64,000 nt of DNA from CAZNDN01 sp964571815 (GTDB taxonomy: Bacteria; Fibrobacterota; Chitinivibrionia; Chitinivibrionales; WJKA01), in assembly GCA_964571815.1 (NCBI GenBank), contig CAZNDN010000001.1:47003-111002 (forward strand). Reading direction: 5' to 3'. A program made the translations under genes and the position numbers. The notes below the pieces were generated by a model. The model was given only the letters and a program-made list of their open reading frames with translations. It was not told where the DNA came from and searched no databases. Shown in pieces: positions 9,587-18,709 of the stretch. Each line of letters starts with the position of its first letter. Positions within the stretch are counted from its first letter, which is position 1.

Positions 9587-9686
9587 NNNNNNNNNNNNNN
9601 NNNNNNNNNNNNNNNNNNNNNNNNNNNNNNNNNNNNNNNNNNNNNNNNNNNNNNNNNNNNNNNNNNNNNNNNNNNNNNNNNNNNNN
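9587..9686. other. Assembly gap (100 N), true gap of unknown size
   Basis: The flanking sequences show no shared repeat, unlike the second gap, so real sequence is missing. It contains at least the DNA-binding domain of the activator gene. The 166 bases from 9687 to 9852 on its right side hold no recognisable gene. Confidence 0.95.
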
Positions 9687-9852
9687 CTCCCGCCTGAAGG
9701 GAACCCTGTTCGGCCCGGACCCGACCGTCGCCTTACGTGCCCGGAGGGGGGAAGGGGTGAGCGGGAACGGAGGCGCGCGGCGGTGCGCCCGGAATCGGCC
9801 TTGACTCCGTCTCCCCGTTCCCCCTGAAGCGTGAAGCCGCTCACCCCCGGGT

Positions 9853-10194
9853 TCATCCTATGGCCTCACTGCCTTCCTCACCCGTGCGAATGCGGATACA
9901 GCGGGGCAATTCAAGCACGAATATCTTGCCGTCGCCGATCCTGCCGGTGCGCGCTCCCTTGATTATTGCGTTCACCGTCCGATCAACGAATTCCTCGTTG
10001 ATCGCGATCTCCAACCGGACCTTCTTCAGCAGGTTGACTTCAATCTTCGTACCACGGTAACTCTCGGAGTATCCGGCCTGCTGTCCGCAGCCGATCACGT
10101 TGGTTACCGTCATTTTCCACACCTCCGCGTCGAACAGCGCCTGCTTTACATCGGGCAGCTTCGTCGGCGGTATCACCGCAACAATCAGTTTCAT
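9853..10194 (-). CDS. glnK: P-II signal transduction protein (GlnK-type) lacking Tyr51
   Basis: 113 residues, the standard P-II length. The C-terminal signature ARTGRIGDGKIFVL is intact, as are Tyr46-Arg-Gly48 of the T-loop. Residue 51, the tyrosine that GlnD uridylylates in enterobacteria, is isoleucine: the T-loop reads YRGTKIEV. Thr49 occupies the position of the serine phosphorylated in cyanobacteria. The protein should therefore bind ATP/ADP and 2-oxoglutarate but not be uridylylated at 51. It is translated 41 bases after amt, from a good ribosome site (GGGAGG), the usual amt-glnK pairing in which P-II blocks the ammonium channel. Its expression follows the amt sigma-54 promoter. Confidence 0.93.
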   Translation of the reverse strand: MKLIVAVIPPTKLPDVKQALFDAEVWKMTVTNVIGCGQQAGYSESYRGTKIEVNLLKKVRLEIAINEEFVDRTVNAIIKGARTGRIGDGKIFVLELPRCIRIRTGEEGSEAIG

Positions 10195-10235
10195 GGTATC
10201 CTCCCGTCTGTTGCTCTCGTATGAGTGACTCGCAC

Positions 10236-11555
10236 CTATTCCTCGGTGCTGAAAATCTGAAACCCGTTGTAGGCTTCCATTCCCATTTCGCCGATATCCA
10301 ACCCGGCTATCTCTTCTTCACGTGAGACACGCATACCGACCGTTGCTTTGATCGCAAACCACACGATGATCGACAACGTGAACGAAGCGGCGCCGACGGC
10401 CAGGATGCCGAGCATCTGAATACCCAGCAGGGAAAAGCCTCCACCGTAGAGCATTCCTTCGGTCCCTTCCATATACCGGGGGGCCGCAAAGAGACCCACG
10501 GCAACGGTGCCCCAGATTCCGTTGACCAGGTGAACCGACAGCGCGCCCACCGGATCGTCGATCCTGATCCTGTCGAAGAACAACACGGCGAAGACTACCA
10601 GGACACCGGCGATAGCCCCAATGACAATGGACGCGCCGGGGCCGACAACGGCACAGGGGGCGGTGATGGCTACAAGACCGGCCAGGCACCCGTTGATGAT
10701 CATCGAGAAGTCGGGCTTGCCCACCACAAACCACGCGGTAATCATCGCTCCCAGAATCCCCGCACACGATGCGAGGCCGGTGGTGAGTGCGATCCGGGGA
10801 ACGTTCCCGTTCAGCGCAAGTTCACTTCCGGGATTGAAGCCGAACCACCCGAGCCACAAGATAAATCCGCCCAGGGTCGCCAGCGGTATGGAGTGCCCGA
10901 CTATGGCCCGCGACGTCCCGTCGGAGCGGTACTTGCCGTCCCGGGGGCCAAGCAGCAGTACGCCGGCAAGAGCAGCCCATCCGCCGACCGAATGCACCAC
11001 GGTGGAACCGGCGAAATCATGAAAGCCCAGCTCCGCCAGCCATCCTCCCCCCCAGACCCAGTGGCCTCCCAGGGGGTAGATAAGTGCCACCATCACCAGG
11101 CCGAAAAGAAGAAAGGATACGTACTTGATGCGCTCGGCAACCGCGCCCGAGATGATCGAACAGCCCGCGGCCGCAAAGGCAAGCTGGAAGAAAAAGAAAG
11201 CGAATACCGGAATGTTGGGCGCGGGGTTATGAGCGTTTTCGGCAACCAGAAACGAGTCCAGTCCAAGCAGCGCTCCTCCGCGGCCGAACATGAAGGCATA
11301 CCCCATCAGCCAATATGCAATCGAGGCAATAGCGAATACCGCGAAATTCTTGGCCAGAATATTGACCGCATTCTTGGAGCGACAGAAGCCGGTCTCGACA
11401 AATGCGAATCCCGCATTCATGAAGAACACCAGGAAGGCGGCTACCATTACCCACAACGTATCGTGGAGATTGATTCCCGTTTCCTGGCCCGCTAAAACGG
11501 GCGCGGCGCCGGCCAGGGCAAGTCCGACCGTCGTAAACCACCTGCGTCCTTTCAT
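10236..11555 (-). CDS. amt: Ammonium transporter Amt
   Basis: Inner-membrane ammonium channel, 439 residues. The N-terminus (KGRRWFTTVGLALAGAAPVLAG) looks like a cleaved signal peptide, as in many Amt proteins. It is followed by about eleven membrane segments with family motifs such as FVETGFCRSKN and the HSVGGWAALAG segment with a pore histidine. The start at 11555 was chosen for the strong AAAGGAGG ribosome site; the track-length reading from 11804 would cross the promoter. It is the first gene of amt-glnK, read from a sigma-54 promoter about 48 bases upstream, and divergent from glnE. Confidence 0.95.
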   Translation of the reverse strand: MKGRRWFTTVGLALAGAAPVLAGQETGINLHDTLWVMVAAFLVFFMNAGFAFVETGFCRSKNAVNILAKNFAVFAIASIAYWLMGYAFMFGRGGALLGLDSFLVAENAHNPAPNIPVFAFFFFQLAFAAAGCSIISGAVAERIKYVSFLLFGLVMVALIYPLGGHWVWGGGWLAELGFHDFAGSTVVHSVGGWAALAGVLLLGPRDGKYRSDGTSRAIVGHSIPLATLGGFILWLGWFGFNPGSELALNGNVPRIALTTGLASCAGILGAMITAWFVVGKPDFSMIINGCLAGLVAITAPCAVVGPGASIVIGAIAGVLVVFAVLFFDRIRIDDPVGALSVHLVNGIWGTVAVGLFAAPRYMEGTEGMLYGGGFSLLGIQMLGILAVGAASFTLSIIVWFAIKATVGMRVSREEEIAGLDIGEMGMEAYNGFQIFSTEE

Positions 11556-11614
11556 AAAAAACCTCCTTTGGGTTATGTAATGGGTTTGACAGCGACCGAC
11601 TACGAAGCACCTCT

Positions 11615-11631
11615 CGCAATGGCCGTGCCAC
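11615..11631 (-). promoter_or_regulatory. Sigma-54 (-24/-12) promoter of amt-glnK
   Basis: On the minus strand GTGGCACGGCCATTGCG contains TGGCACG-N4-TTGC, a perfect consensus with 10 bases between GG and GC. The predicted start is near 11603. Confidence 0.85.
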
Positions 11632-11685
11632 GCGCGAAAAGCCGCGCGGGTGCACCGGAAAGGCACAATCAGTTCGCAAGCGACA

Positions 11686-11725
11686 ACGAATTCGTGTCCG
11701 GTTTCCGGGCCGGGTACAAATTCGT
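11686..11725. promoter_or_regulatory. Two tandem AATTCGT boxes upstream of amt
   Basis: ACGAATTCGTGTCC (from 11686) and ACAAATTCGTATCC (from 11716) differ at two positions and lie exactly 30 bp apart, close to three helical turns. The first core, ACGAATTCGT, is itself palindromic. They sit roughly 60-100 bp upstream of the amt -24 element, where an enhancer-binding activator would act, and also in front of the divergent glnE. Confidence 0.45.
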
Positions 11726-11802
11726 ATCCTCCGACGTACAGCATGCGGGACGTATATTCTACGAAGCCAGGTGCCTCGTCCCGGATTGCGTCTCTTGCTG
11801 CC

Positions 11803-14800
11803 ATGAAACCTCAGATTGACAACCTTCATCGCTTGTGCCCCGGCGTCGACAGGGAGTTTCTCGCCGATCACCTTCGGCGGCTTGATGAAGGCTATTTCGA
11901 GCGATTTACCATCGAGCGGGTCGCCGAGCACCTGGGGCTGCTGTATGCCCTTACGGCTTCGGATCCGCTCAGAATAATCACGGCGCAGCGGGACGACCAC
12001 CGAGTGGAATGCACAATTCTCTCCTTTGACTATCCTTTCCTCTTTTCTCTTATCACCGGCGTACTTACGGGGATGGGGCTGGATATCAGTGAGGGGAGCG
12101 TTTTTACGTATCGCCACGCACGAAGCGCAGCGGCTCGTTCGGCACTTCGCCGGAGGTTCACGAGGTTGCCTCCACGGAACGACAACCGCACACGCAGGAA
12201 GATTGTCGACCATTTTGTCGGAACCCGGACCGCCTCGCTCGAATGGAACGAGTGGTGCGGCCGTCTCCGGGAGCGGATGAAGCGTGTCGTGCTGCAGTTG
12301 GAATCTGGTGAGGAGGCGTCTACGGCAGCGGCGAAGCACGACGTGAACGAGCTGGTGGCGCGGCGACTGGAACATCTCCACCAGGCCTCATCACGGGCTC
12401 TCTACCCCGTCGGAATCGAAGTCGACAACGCCGATTCTTCCTGTACGCGACTGGCGGTGAATTCGGAAGACACTCCCGCTTTCCTGTACTCCTTGAGCAA
12501 TGCCCTGTCGCTTAACGGAATCTCGATTGAACGCGTTTCAATCAACACGGTCGATCGGCATGTCCGGGATGTGATTGACATAGTTGACAAGGGGGGAGGG
12601 AAGATTACCGATACCGAGACCTTGAGTCGTATCAAGTTGTCGGTGCTGCTGACCAAACAGTTCACGTATTTCCTCGGTGGGTCCCCGAACCCCTACACGG
12701 CTCTGATGAGGTTTGAGCAGATGGTGAAGGACTTCGCCGGACTTCCGGGCCGTGAGCAATGGCTCGGGACGCTCTCCAATCCTCGGATAATGCAGGAACT
12801 CGCCCGTCTTCTGGGTGCGAGTGATTTTCTGTGGGAGGATTTCATTCGTCTGCAGTACGAGTCGCTTCTTCCCATGCTGCGTCCGTACACCAGCGGCCAT
12901 CATTTCGCAACGCCTTCCGAAGAGCTACCCGGGAGACTGCGGGAGCTGGTGGGGAAGAAGACTACTCCGCGGGAGCGAAAGCGGGTATTGAACGAGTTCA
13001 AGGACCGTGAGATTTTTTTGATCGATCTGGACCATATTCTCAACCCGTCGTTCGACTTCAAACGGCTTTCCCGAAGTCTTACCATTCTTGCCGAAGCGGT
13101 GGTGGAGTGTGCTCTCGGGACGGCGACGGAGTCGCTTATCGGCCGGTACGGTTCTCCCCAGAGTGTGGCCGGCCTGCCGGCACAGGTCGCGGTTTTCGGG
13201 CTCGGCAAGCTCGGCGGGGCGGCGTTGGGCTATGCCTCGGACATCGAACTGCTGTTTGTTTACAGCGACAACGGACGAACTTCGGGGCCGGACAGTATCG
13301 AGAACGCGGAGTTTTTCGAGCGACTTGTCAAGGAAACACTCTCCCTGGTCGAAACAAAACGCGAGGGCATTTTCACGGTCGACCTCCAACTGCGTCCGCA
13401 CGGCAAGGATGGTCCTCTCGCGTGCAGCCTGGAGCAGTTCTGTCGCTACTACGGTCCGGGCGGGCCGGCGCACTCTTACGAGCGGCTGGCCCTGGTGCGC
13501 ATGCGCACGGTCGGCGGCGACCGGGATCTGGGGGCGCGGGTGATGCGAATCAGCGACGACTACATCTACGGAGCACGATTGATCAAGCCCCGGGAAGTCC
13601 TTGCGCTTCGCAAGAAGCAGTATCGGCAGAAGACGCGACGCGGGGCCGCGAACGCGAAGTTCAGCCCCGGGGCCCTGGTCGATCTGGAATACGATGTCCA
13701 GATGCTGCAGGTCATGCACGGTAAGGAGATGGAAGCCCTCCGGACGCCTCGCATTCACGAAGCCCTGGAGGCACTGGCCAGGGCCGGTGTGCTGAAAGAG
13801 GAAGAGGCCGGGAGGCTTACCGGAGCGTACGCATTTCTGCGGAAGCTGGTCAACGGTCTGCGGATGCTGCGGGGCTCGGCCCGGGACGTCTTCCTGCCGC
13901 CGATGGAGGGGGAGGAGTTTCTTCACCTGGCCAGACGGATGGGTTACCGGACACGTGAGGGCATTTCTCCCTCACAACAATTGCGGTGGGATTTCGAGTC
14001 ACACACCGCCGCGGTGCGGACCTTTGTTGANNNNNNNNNNNNNNNNNNNNNNNNNNNNNNNNNNNNNNNNNNNNNNNNNNNNNNNNNNNNNNNNNNNNNN
14101 NNNNNNNNNNNNNNNNNNNNNNNNNNNNNNAACAATTGCGGTGGGATTTCGAGTCACACACCGCCGCGGTGCGGACCTTTGTTGAACACCATTTCGGCCG
14201 GGACGCGCTGCCGGGGCCCGAAGCGAGCAATGTTGCCGATGTCGTGTTGTCCGACGAGCTTCAGCCGGCTGAATACGAACGTATTCTCACGGAGGCCTCG
14301 TTTCGCAATTCCCGCCGGGCATACGTCAACCTTCGTAATATGGCCGGAGAGGGCAATCGGCGGGAGACATTCTCGAAGCTTGTTCCCCTGGCCTGCGACA
14401 TAGCCCGCGGCAAGCCGGACCCCGATATGGCCCTGAACAACTGGGACCGCTTCGTCGGCGCCCTGGAGGATCCCGTGGCCCATTACCGGCGTCTGCTGTC
14501 TCAGCCGACTCAGTTGGATATTCTGCTGGGAATTCTTTCGGGAAGTCAGTTTCTGGCCGAAACGCTCATTCGGAATCCGGGTTTCCTCGACTGGGTGATC
14601 GTTCCGGAGAACCTGAACCGCGACCTTACGTTCGAGAGGGTGAAAGCGGAGCTGGGTGAGGAGTTCGAGGGCGGCGGTGACGAAGCACGGTTTCAGGGTG
14701 CGCTTCGCTGGATACGCCGGCGGGAAATCCTGCGCATTGCCACCCGCGACATCTGTCTCCACGCACCGATCGAAGCGGTGACGCAAGAACTGTCGGTACT

Positions 14801-15767
14801 TGCCGAATCGCTCGTCCGTCTCTCACTTCACAATATCCTTCACGTCATGGGGAACCGGGGCGACGCTCCGGACATAGCATCAAATCGTTTCGCCGTTCTT
14901 GCATTCGGTAAGCTGGGCGCGCGGGAGCTGAACTACAGCTCCGACATCGATCTGCTGGCCGTCTTCGACGACTCGGGGATGGACGAGGCAGCCGTGAGCC
15001 GTGGGAGAAAACACTTCACCGGGGTGATGGAGCGCTTGATAGCCGACCTGACGCGGCATACGGAGCAGGGGTATGCGTATCGGGTCGATGTGCGGCTGCG
15101 GCCGTTCGGAGGCGCCGGTGAGCTGGTGCACACTCTCAGCGGCCTGCAATCATACTACGAACGAACGGCCCGGTTGTGGGAGGTTCAGGCTTTGCTGAAG
15201 CTTCGGCCCGTCGCCGGAGACCATGAGTCGGGGCTCCGTGTCGTGGAAGCGCTTCGCGGAAAACTTCGCGAACCTCATGAGCGGTCGGTCGTGCTCGATT
15301 CCATTCGGGCAATGCGTGCCCGGAGCTTGAAGATGCTGCAACGGGGCATTCTTTCTTCCCTCGATGTCAAGCACCACGCGGGAGGTATCCGGGACATCGA
15401 GTTCCTTCTCCAGGCGCTTCAACTGATCCACGGAAACGAGACGCCGCACGTTCTGGTCGGCAATACCCTTTCGGCCCTGACCGCGCTGCGCAAGACGGGC
15501 TGCCTTCCCGAGGATATCGAGCGGCTGCTCCGCGAAGCCTACATCTTCCTGCGGCGGGTCGAGCATTCTCTCCAGATTCTGGAAGATCGTCAGACTCATT
15601 CCTTACCCGGAAGTGAGGCGGAAGTCGAGGCCCTGGCAAAGAGGGTGATGAACGTCTCCTCCAGCGCCGACATGTTCCTGACGTATCTCCACGAGCGAAT
15701 GCGGGAGGTGCGGGAGTGCTTTGCCCGGATGATCGAAAGAGGACCGGACGTTGCCGCCCCGCGCTGA
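11803..15767 (+). CDS. glnE: GlnE-type glutamine synthetase adenylyltransferase with N-terminal ACT-like domains (spans an artefactual gap)
   Basis: Covalently modifies glutamine synthetase. After removing the 155 artefactual bases (one 55-bp copy plus 100 N, 13976-14130) the two halves join in frame and give 1269 residues, against about 950 for E. coli GlnE. Residues ~45-110 and ~205-290 look like ACT domains (for example RLAVNSEDTPAFLYSLSNAL), as in the C-terminus of GlnD. Two nucleotidyltransferase centres follow: GLGKLGGAALGYASDIELLF near 465 and FGKLGARELNYSSDIDLLAV near 982. The second half, including YRVDVRLRPFG and GGIRDIEFLLQ, matches by eye the N-terminal adenylyl-removing half of E. 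coli GlnE. So the catalytic halves may be in inverted order. The first centre has DIE in place of DID. Start: ATG 11803, the first Met before the conserved region. Confidence 0.85.
13976..14185. other. Artefactual scaffold gap flanked by a 55-bp duplicated contig end
   Basis: Bases 13976-14030 and 14131-14185 are identical over all 55 bp, with 100 N between them. This is the pattern left when two contigs that overlap by one k-mer are scaffolded without being merged. Deleting 155 bases puts the left frame (starting 11803) and the right frame (ending 15767) in the same phase, giving an uninterrupted glnE. Confidence 0.92.
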
Positions 15768-15776
15768 GCGCCGAGG

Positions 15777-16502
15777 CTACCGGTTGATGAGATATTTGGC
15801 GACAACCGCCTGAAGCGGAGTCTTCGAGGCTTTCTCCCGGGAGAGGTCCCGAAGGGCTTCGAGATCCGAACTCCAGGCCGTGTCTTCGGGAGCCACCAGA
15901 CATCTGCTCCCCTCCGCGTAGTCGGTTCGGATCGTTCCATCAACGAAATAGAAGTGCCGCCGGCTTCTCTCGAAGGAGTAAATTCGCATTGCCGGGGGGA
16001 TGTCCTCAGGCTTGAACCAGAGTTTGATTTCCCGTTCGGCTTCGGGCGTGGTTGCGGACGCATGTATCAGGTTGTCCATGCGAACGCCTATCCGGTTCCC
16101 CTGCTTGTCAAGCAACGGCACCTCCGTGCCCAGCGAACGAATGCACCCCGGCTTCTCTTCCCGTGCTACCTGAGGATTAGTGGGTCCCGCGATATTGCGA
16201 ATCTTCGCAACGGCATCTATTCCATGAAACACGACCGCGACCACCCTTCGCTCTCCCGGCTCATGAGCGTAGTGGATTTCGCCGGTTATGTATTCCAGCA
16301 ACGAGGGATAAAACGGCTTGCCCACGTGTTCCGCGTAGTGAGCTTCGGCGAGCATCTTACTCACCTGCACGATTTTCGTTGCCGCGTAGCGGAGCCCCGT
16401 GTGGTATTCGCTCAACAGCGAGAGCACATAGCCGGTCAATGAATTCTTGAGTGCATCGGGTTTGACGAGCACAAGGGTCTGCTGAAAGGGGGGTTGAGTC
16501 AT
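15777..16502 (-). CDS. Nucleoside-diphosphate-kinase-like protein, extended form
   Basis: 241 residues, against about 140 for standard NDK. The N-terminus LVLVKPDALK carries the conserved NDK lysine. GPTNPQVAREEKPGCIRSLG matches the GPTNP...G.IR phosphate-binding stretch, and NLIHASATTPEAEREI matches the NxxHxSD active-site segment with the phospho-histidine. About 22 extra residues are inserted between the last two motifs, and a C-terminal extension of roughly 80 residues has no recognised domain. The conserved histidine suggests catalysis of phosphate exchange between nucleoside di- and triphosphates, though Ala-Thr replaces Asp-Ser after it. The start was taken at the ATG at 16502, behind AAGAGGA, because the upstream residues do not look like NDK. 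It is convergent with glnE, with 9 bases between the stops. Confidence 0.75.
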   Translation of the reverse strand: MTQPPFQQTLVLVKPDALKNSLTGYVLSLLSEYHTGLRYAATKIVQVSKMLAEAHYAEHVGKPFYPSLLEYITGEIHYAHEPGERRVVAVVFHGIDAVAKIRNIAGPTNPQVAREEKPGCIRSLGTEVPLLDKQGNRIGVRMDNLIHASATTPEAEREIKLWFKPEDIPPAMRIYSFERSRRHFYFVDGTIRTDYAEGSRCLVAPEDTAWSSDLEALRDLSREKASKTPLQAVVAKYLINR

Positions 16503-16585
16503 GTTCCTCTTTTCGTTGTGCGGGATCACGGAGATCCGGTTGTCGGTTGCCCCGCGCCCGCGATTCACTTCGTGACGGCAAAGTG

Positions 16586-18355
16586 CTACTGCATGGGAAG
16601 CACTTTGATGTGAAGCTCCTTCAGTTGTTCTTCCCGGGCGGGCGCCGGCGCGTTCATCATCAGGTCCTGAGCCCGTTGGTTCATTGGAAACGCGATTACT
16701 TCACGGATACTTCGTGCCCCGGCAAGCAGCATGACAATCCGGTCGATCCCGGGCGCCAGCCCGCCGTGGGGAGGCGCCCCGCGCTTGAATGCTTCGATCA
16801 TGGCGCCGAAACGTTCGTTGACGTCCTCGCGAGAGTAACCGGCGATCTCAAAGGCCGCGTACATGATATCCGGGCGGTGATTCCGAATGGCCCCGCTGGA
16901 AAGCTCGACGCCGTTGCAGACGATGTCGTACTGAAAGGCAAGGACGTTCAGGGGGTCCTTTTCCCGGAGCGCCTCCAGACCTCCCTGCGGCATCGAGAAC
17001 GGGTTATGGGAGAATCCAATGCACTTCCGCTGCTCGTCCCACTCGAACATGGGGAAATCGGTTATCCAGCAGAAACGGAACTCACTGTCGTCGATCATCT
17101 CAAGGTCGGCGCCCAGCTTTGTTCTCACTTCTCCGACAATCCTCTCGGCCGATTGCCGTGCATCGCACACAAAAAAGACCGCATCGCCGATCTCAACATC
17201 CATCCGCTTCTCCAGCAACTTCATCTGTTCGCCGTTGAGGAACTTGGCAATAGGTCCCTTGACCTTCTCGTCGGTCCACACGAGATAGGCCAGTCCCCCG
17301 GCGCCGACCGACTGTGCGAAAGCGACCATTCTGTCGTAGAAAGCCCGGGGTTTGCCGGCGATGGATTTGACGCGAATGGCCCGCACGACGGCTCCTGTCT
17401 TAATCGCATCCCTGAATGCACGAAACTCCGAGTCTTCGAATACATCCGAAACATCGACCGCTTCAAGAGGGATACGAAGATCGGGCTTGTCGCTGCCGTA
17501 CTTGAGCATGGCTTCGCGGTAAGGAATCCGCGGGAACGGCGTGGGGGTCACCTTCCGACTCGAGAACTCGGTGAACAGCCCGTGCATGACTTCTTCGACC
17601 ACGCCGAAAATATCGTTTTGCGTCACGAACGACATTTCGAGATCAAGCTGATAGAACTCTCCCGGTGAGCGATCCGCCCTGGCATCTTCGTCGCGAAAAC
17701 AGGGCGCGATCTGAAAGTAGCGGTCAAAACCCGCTATCATGAGGAGTTGCTTGAACTGCTGCGGCGCCTGCGGCAGGGCATAGAACGAACCCGGATGTAC
17801 CCGGGAGGGGACCAGGTAGTCGCGTGCGCCCTCGGGGCTGGAGCTGGTGAGAATCGGCGTCTGGAACTCTTCGAAGCCCAGGGAGATCATTCTTCGCCGG
17901 AGACTGTTGATGATTCGGGATCGCAGGACTATGTTGCCGTGAAGGCCGGGCCGACGCAGGTCGAGATAGCGATAGCGCAGTCGTGATTCATCGGGCGCTT
18001 CTTCCTCGGGGAAGACGGTAAAGGGAAGCGAGCCGCATGTGCCGAGAACTTCAAACGATTCGGCCCGCACCTCCACCTCCCCCGTATCCATCTTCGGATT
18101 CACTGTCTCCGCACTTCGCGCGTTGACGTTCCCGACGAATCGGACGACCGTTTCCTTGGGGAGATGCCCGACATCGTACTGAAAACCGCTGTCGGGATAG
18201 ATCACGACCTGCGTGATACCGTAGTGGTCGCGCAGATCGATGAACAGTACGCCGCCGTGATCCCTGCGATTGTTGATCCACCCGGCCAGCGCCACGTTTT
18301 CCCCTTCGTGGCTTCGGCGAAGCGCTCCGCAGGTGTGAGTCCGGTATCGGTGCAT
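16586..18355 (-). CDS. aspS: Aspartyl-tRNA synthetase, probably non-discriminating
   Basis: 589 residues, the bacterial AspRS length. An N-terminal OB fold binds the anticodon (GWINNRRDHGG), FRDEDARADRSPGEFYQLD is class-II motif 2, a GAD insertion follows, and GLAPGIDRIVMLLAG is motif 3. His33 occupies the position that is Leu30 in E. coli and histidine in enzymes that charge both tRNA-Asp and tRNA-Asn. If this holds, asparaginyl-tRNA would be made by transamidation with GatCAB. Start: ATG 18355 matches the family start; the longer frame to 18478 adds residues not seen in AspRS. Confidence 0.95.
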   Translation of the reverse strand: MHRYRTHTCGALRRSHEGENVALAGWINNRRDHGGVLFIDLRDHYGITQVVIYPDSGFQYDVGHLPKETVVRFVGNVNARSAETVNPKMDTGEVEVRAESFEVLGTCGSLPFTVFPEEEAPDESRLRYRYLDLRRPGLHGNIVLRSRIINSLRRRMISLGFEEFQTPILTSSSPEGARDYLVPSRVHPGSFYALPQAPQQFKQLLMIAGFDRYFQIAPCFRDEDARADRSPGEFYQLDLEMSFVTQNDIFGVVEEVMHGLFTEFSSRKVTPTPFPRIPYREAMLKYGSDKPDLRIPLEAVDVSDVFEDSEFRAFRDAIKTGAVVRAIRVKSIAGKPRAFYDRMVAFAQSVGAGGLAYLVWTDEKVKGPIAKFLNGEQMKLLEKRMDVEIGDAVFFVCDARQSAERIVGEVRTKLGADLEMIDDSEFRFCWITDFPMFEWDEQRKCIGFSHNPFSMPQGGLEALREKDPLNVLAFQYDIVCNGVELSSGAIRNHRPDIMYAAFEIAGYSREDVNERFGAMIEAFKRGAPPHGGLAPGIDRIVMLLAGARSIREVIAFPMNQRAQDLMMNAPAPAREEQLKELHIKVLPMQ

Positions 18356-18594
18356 CGAAAGAAAGCCTTTCGTCGAAACGAGGTGATGCGGAAGCCATAG
18401 AAAATACAATCCGGCGGCTTCTGCAAAAACCCGTGCGTTTTCCGCGATTCGGCAATTTCCATTTCCGGCCACACGCAATCGGATTTGCCGGAGGGATCGG
18501 CCGAACGGGGAACAGCGGACCGGATTTCACAATGTATATTTGACCAGGGAAGGTTGTGGAGCGGATATTCCGCAACGGTTCGCTATTGCGGGGC

Positions 18595-18660
18595 TTTTCT
18601 TCCGGGCGGTAGAGGACCCCGGCAGTTTAAGCGCGTAAGACTTTTCGGGGTTCCGGATCG
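18595..18660 (+). other. Intergenic stretch between aspS and the secreted paralogue pair
   Basis: The 18356-18709 spacer (354 bases) separates divergent aspS and the gene at 18710. It contains small hairpins: GCGGA/TCCGC, and CCGCAA/TTGCGG at about 18579-18600 followed by GGCTTTTCTT, which resembles a weak terminator on the plus strand. No convincing promoter hexamers or gene were seen. Confidence 0.3.
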
Positions 18661-18709
18661 GATTTTGTCATTCATGAGCCCATTTCATCATGCGACAAGG
18701 AGGCGTGGA

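Noticed and set aside
8283..9827. Continuation of the activator frame through the N-gap into 9687-9827
   Set aside because: The gap is of unknown size and the sequence after it does not encode a helix-turn-helix; the joined frame is meaningless.
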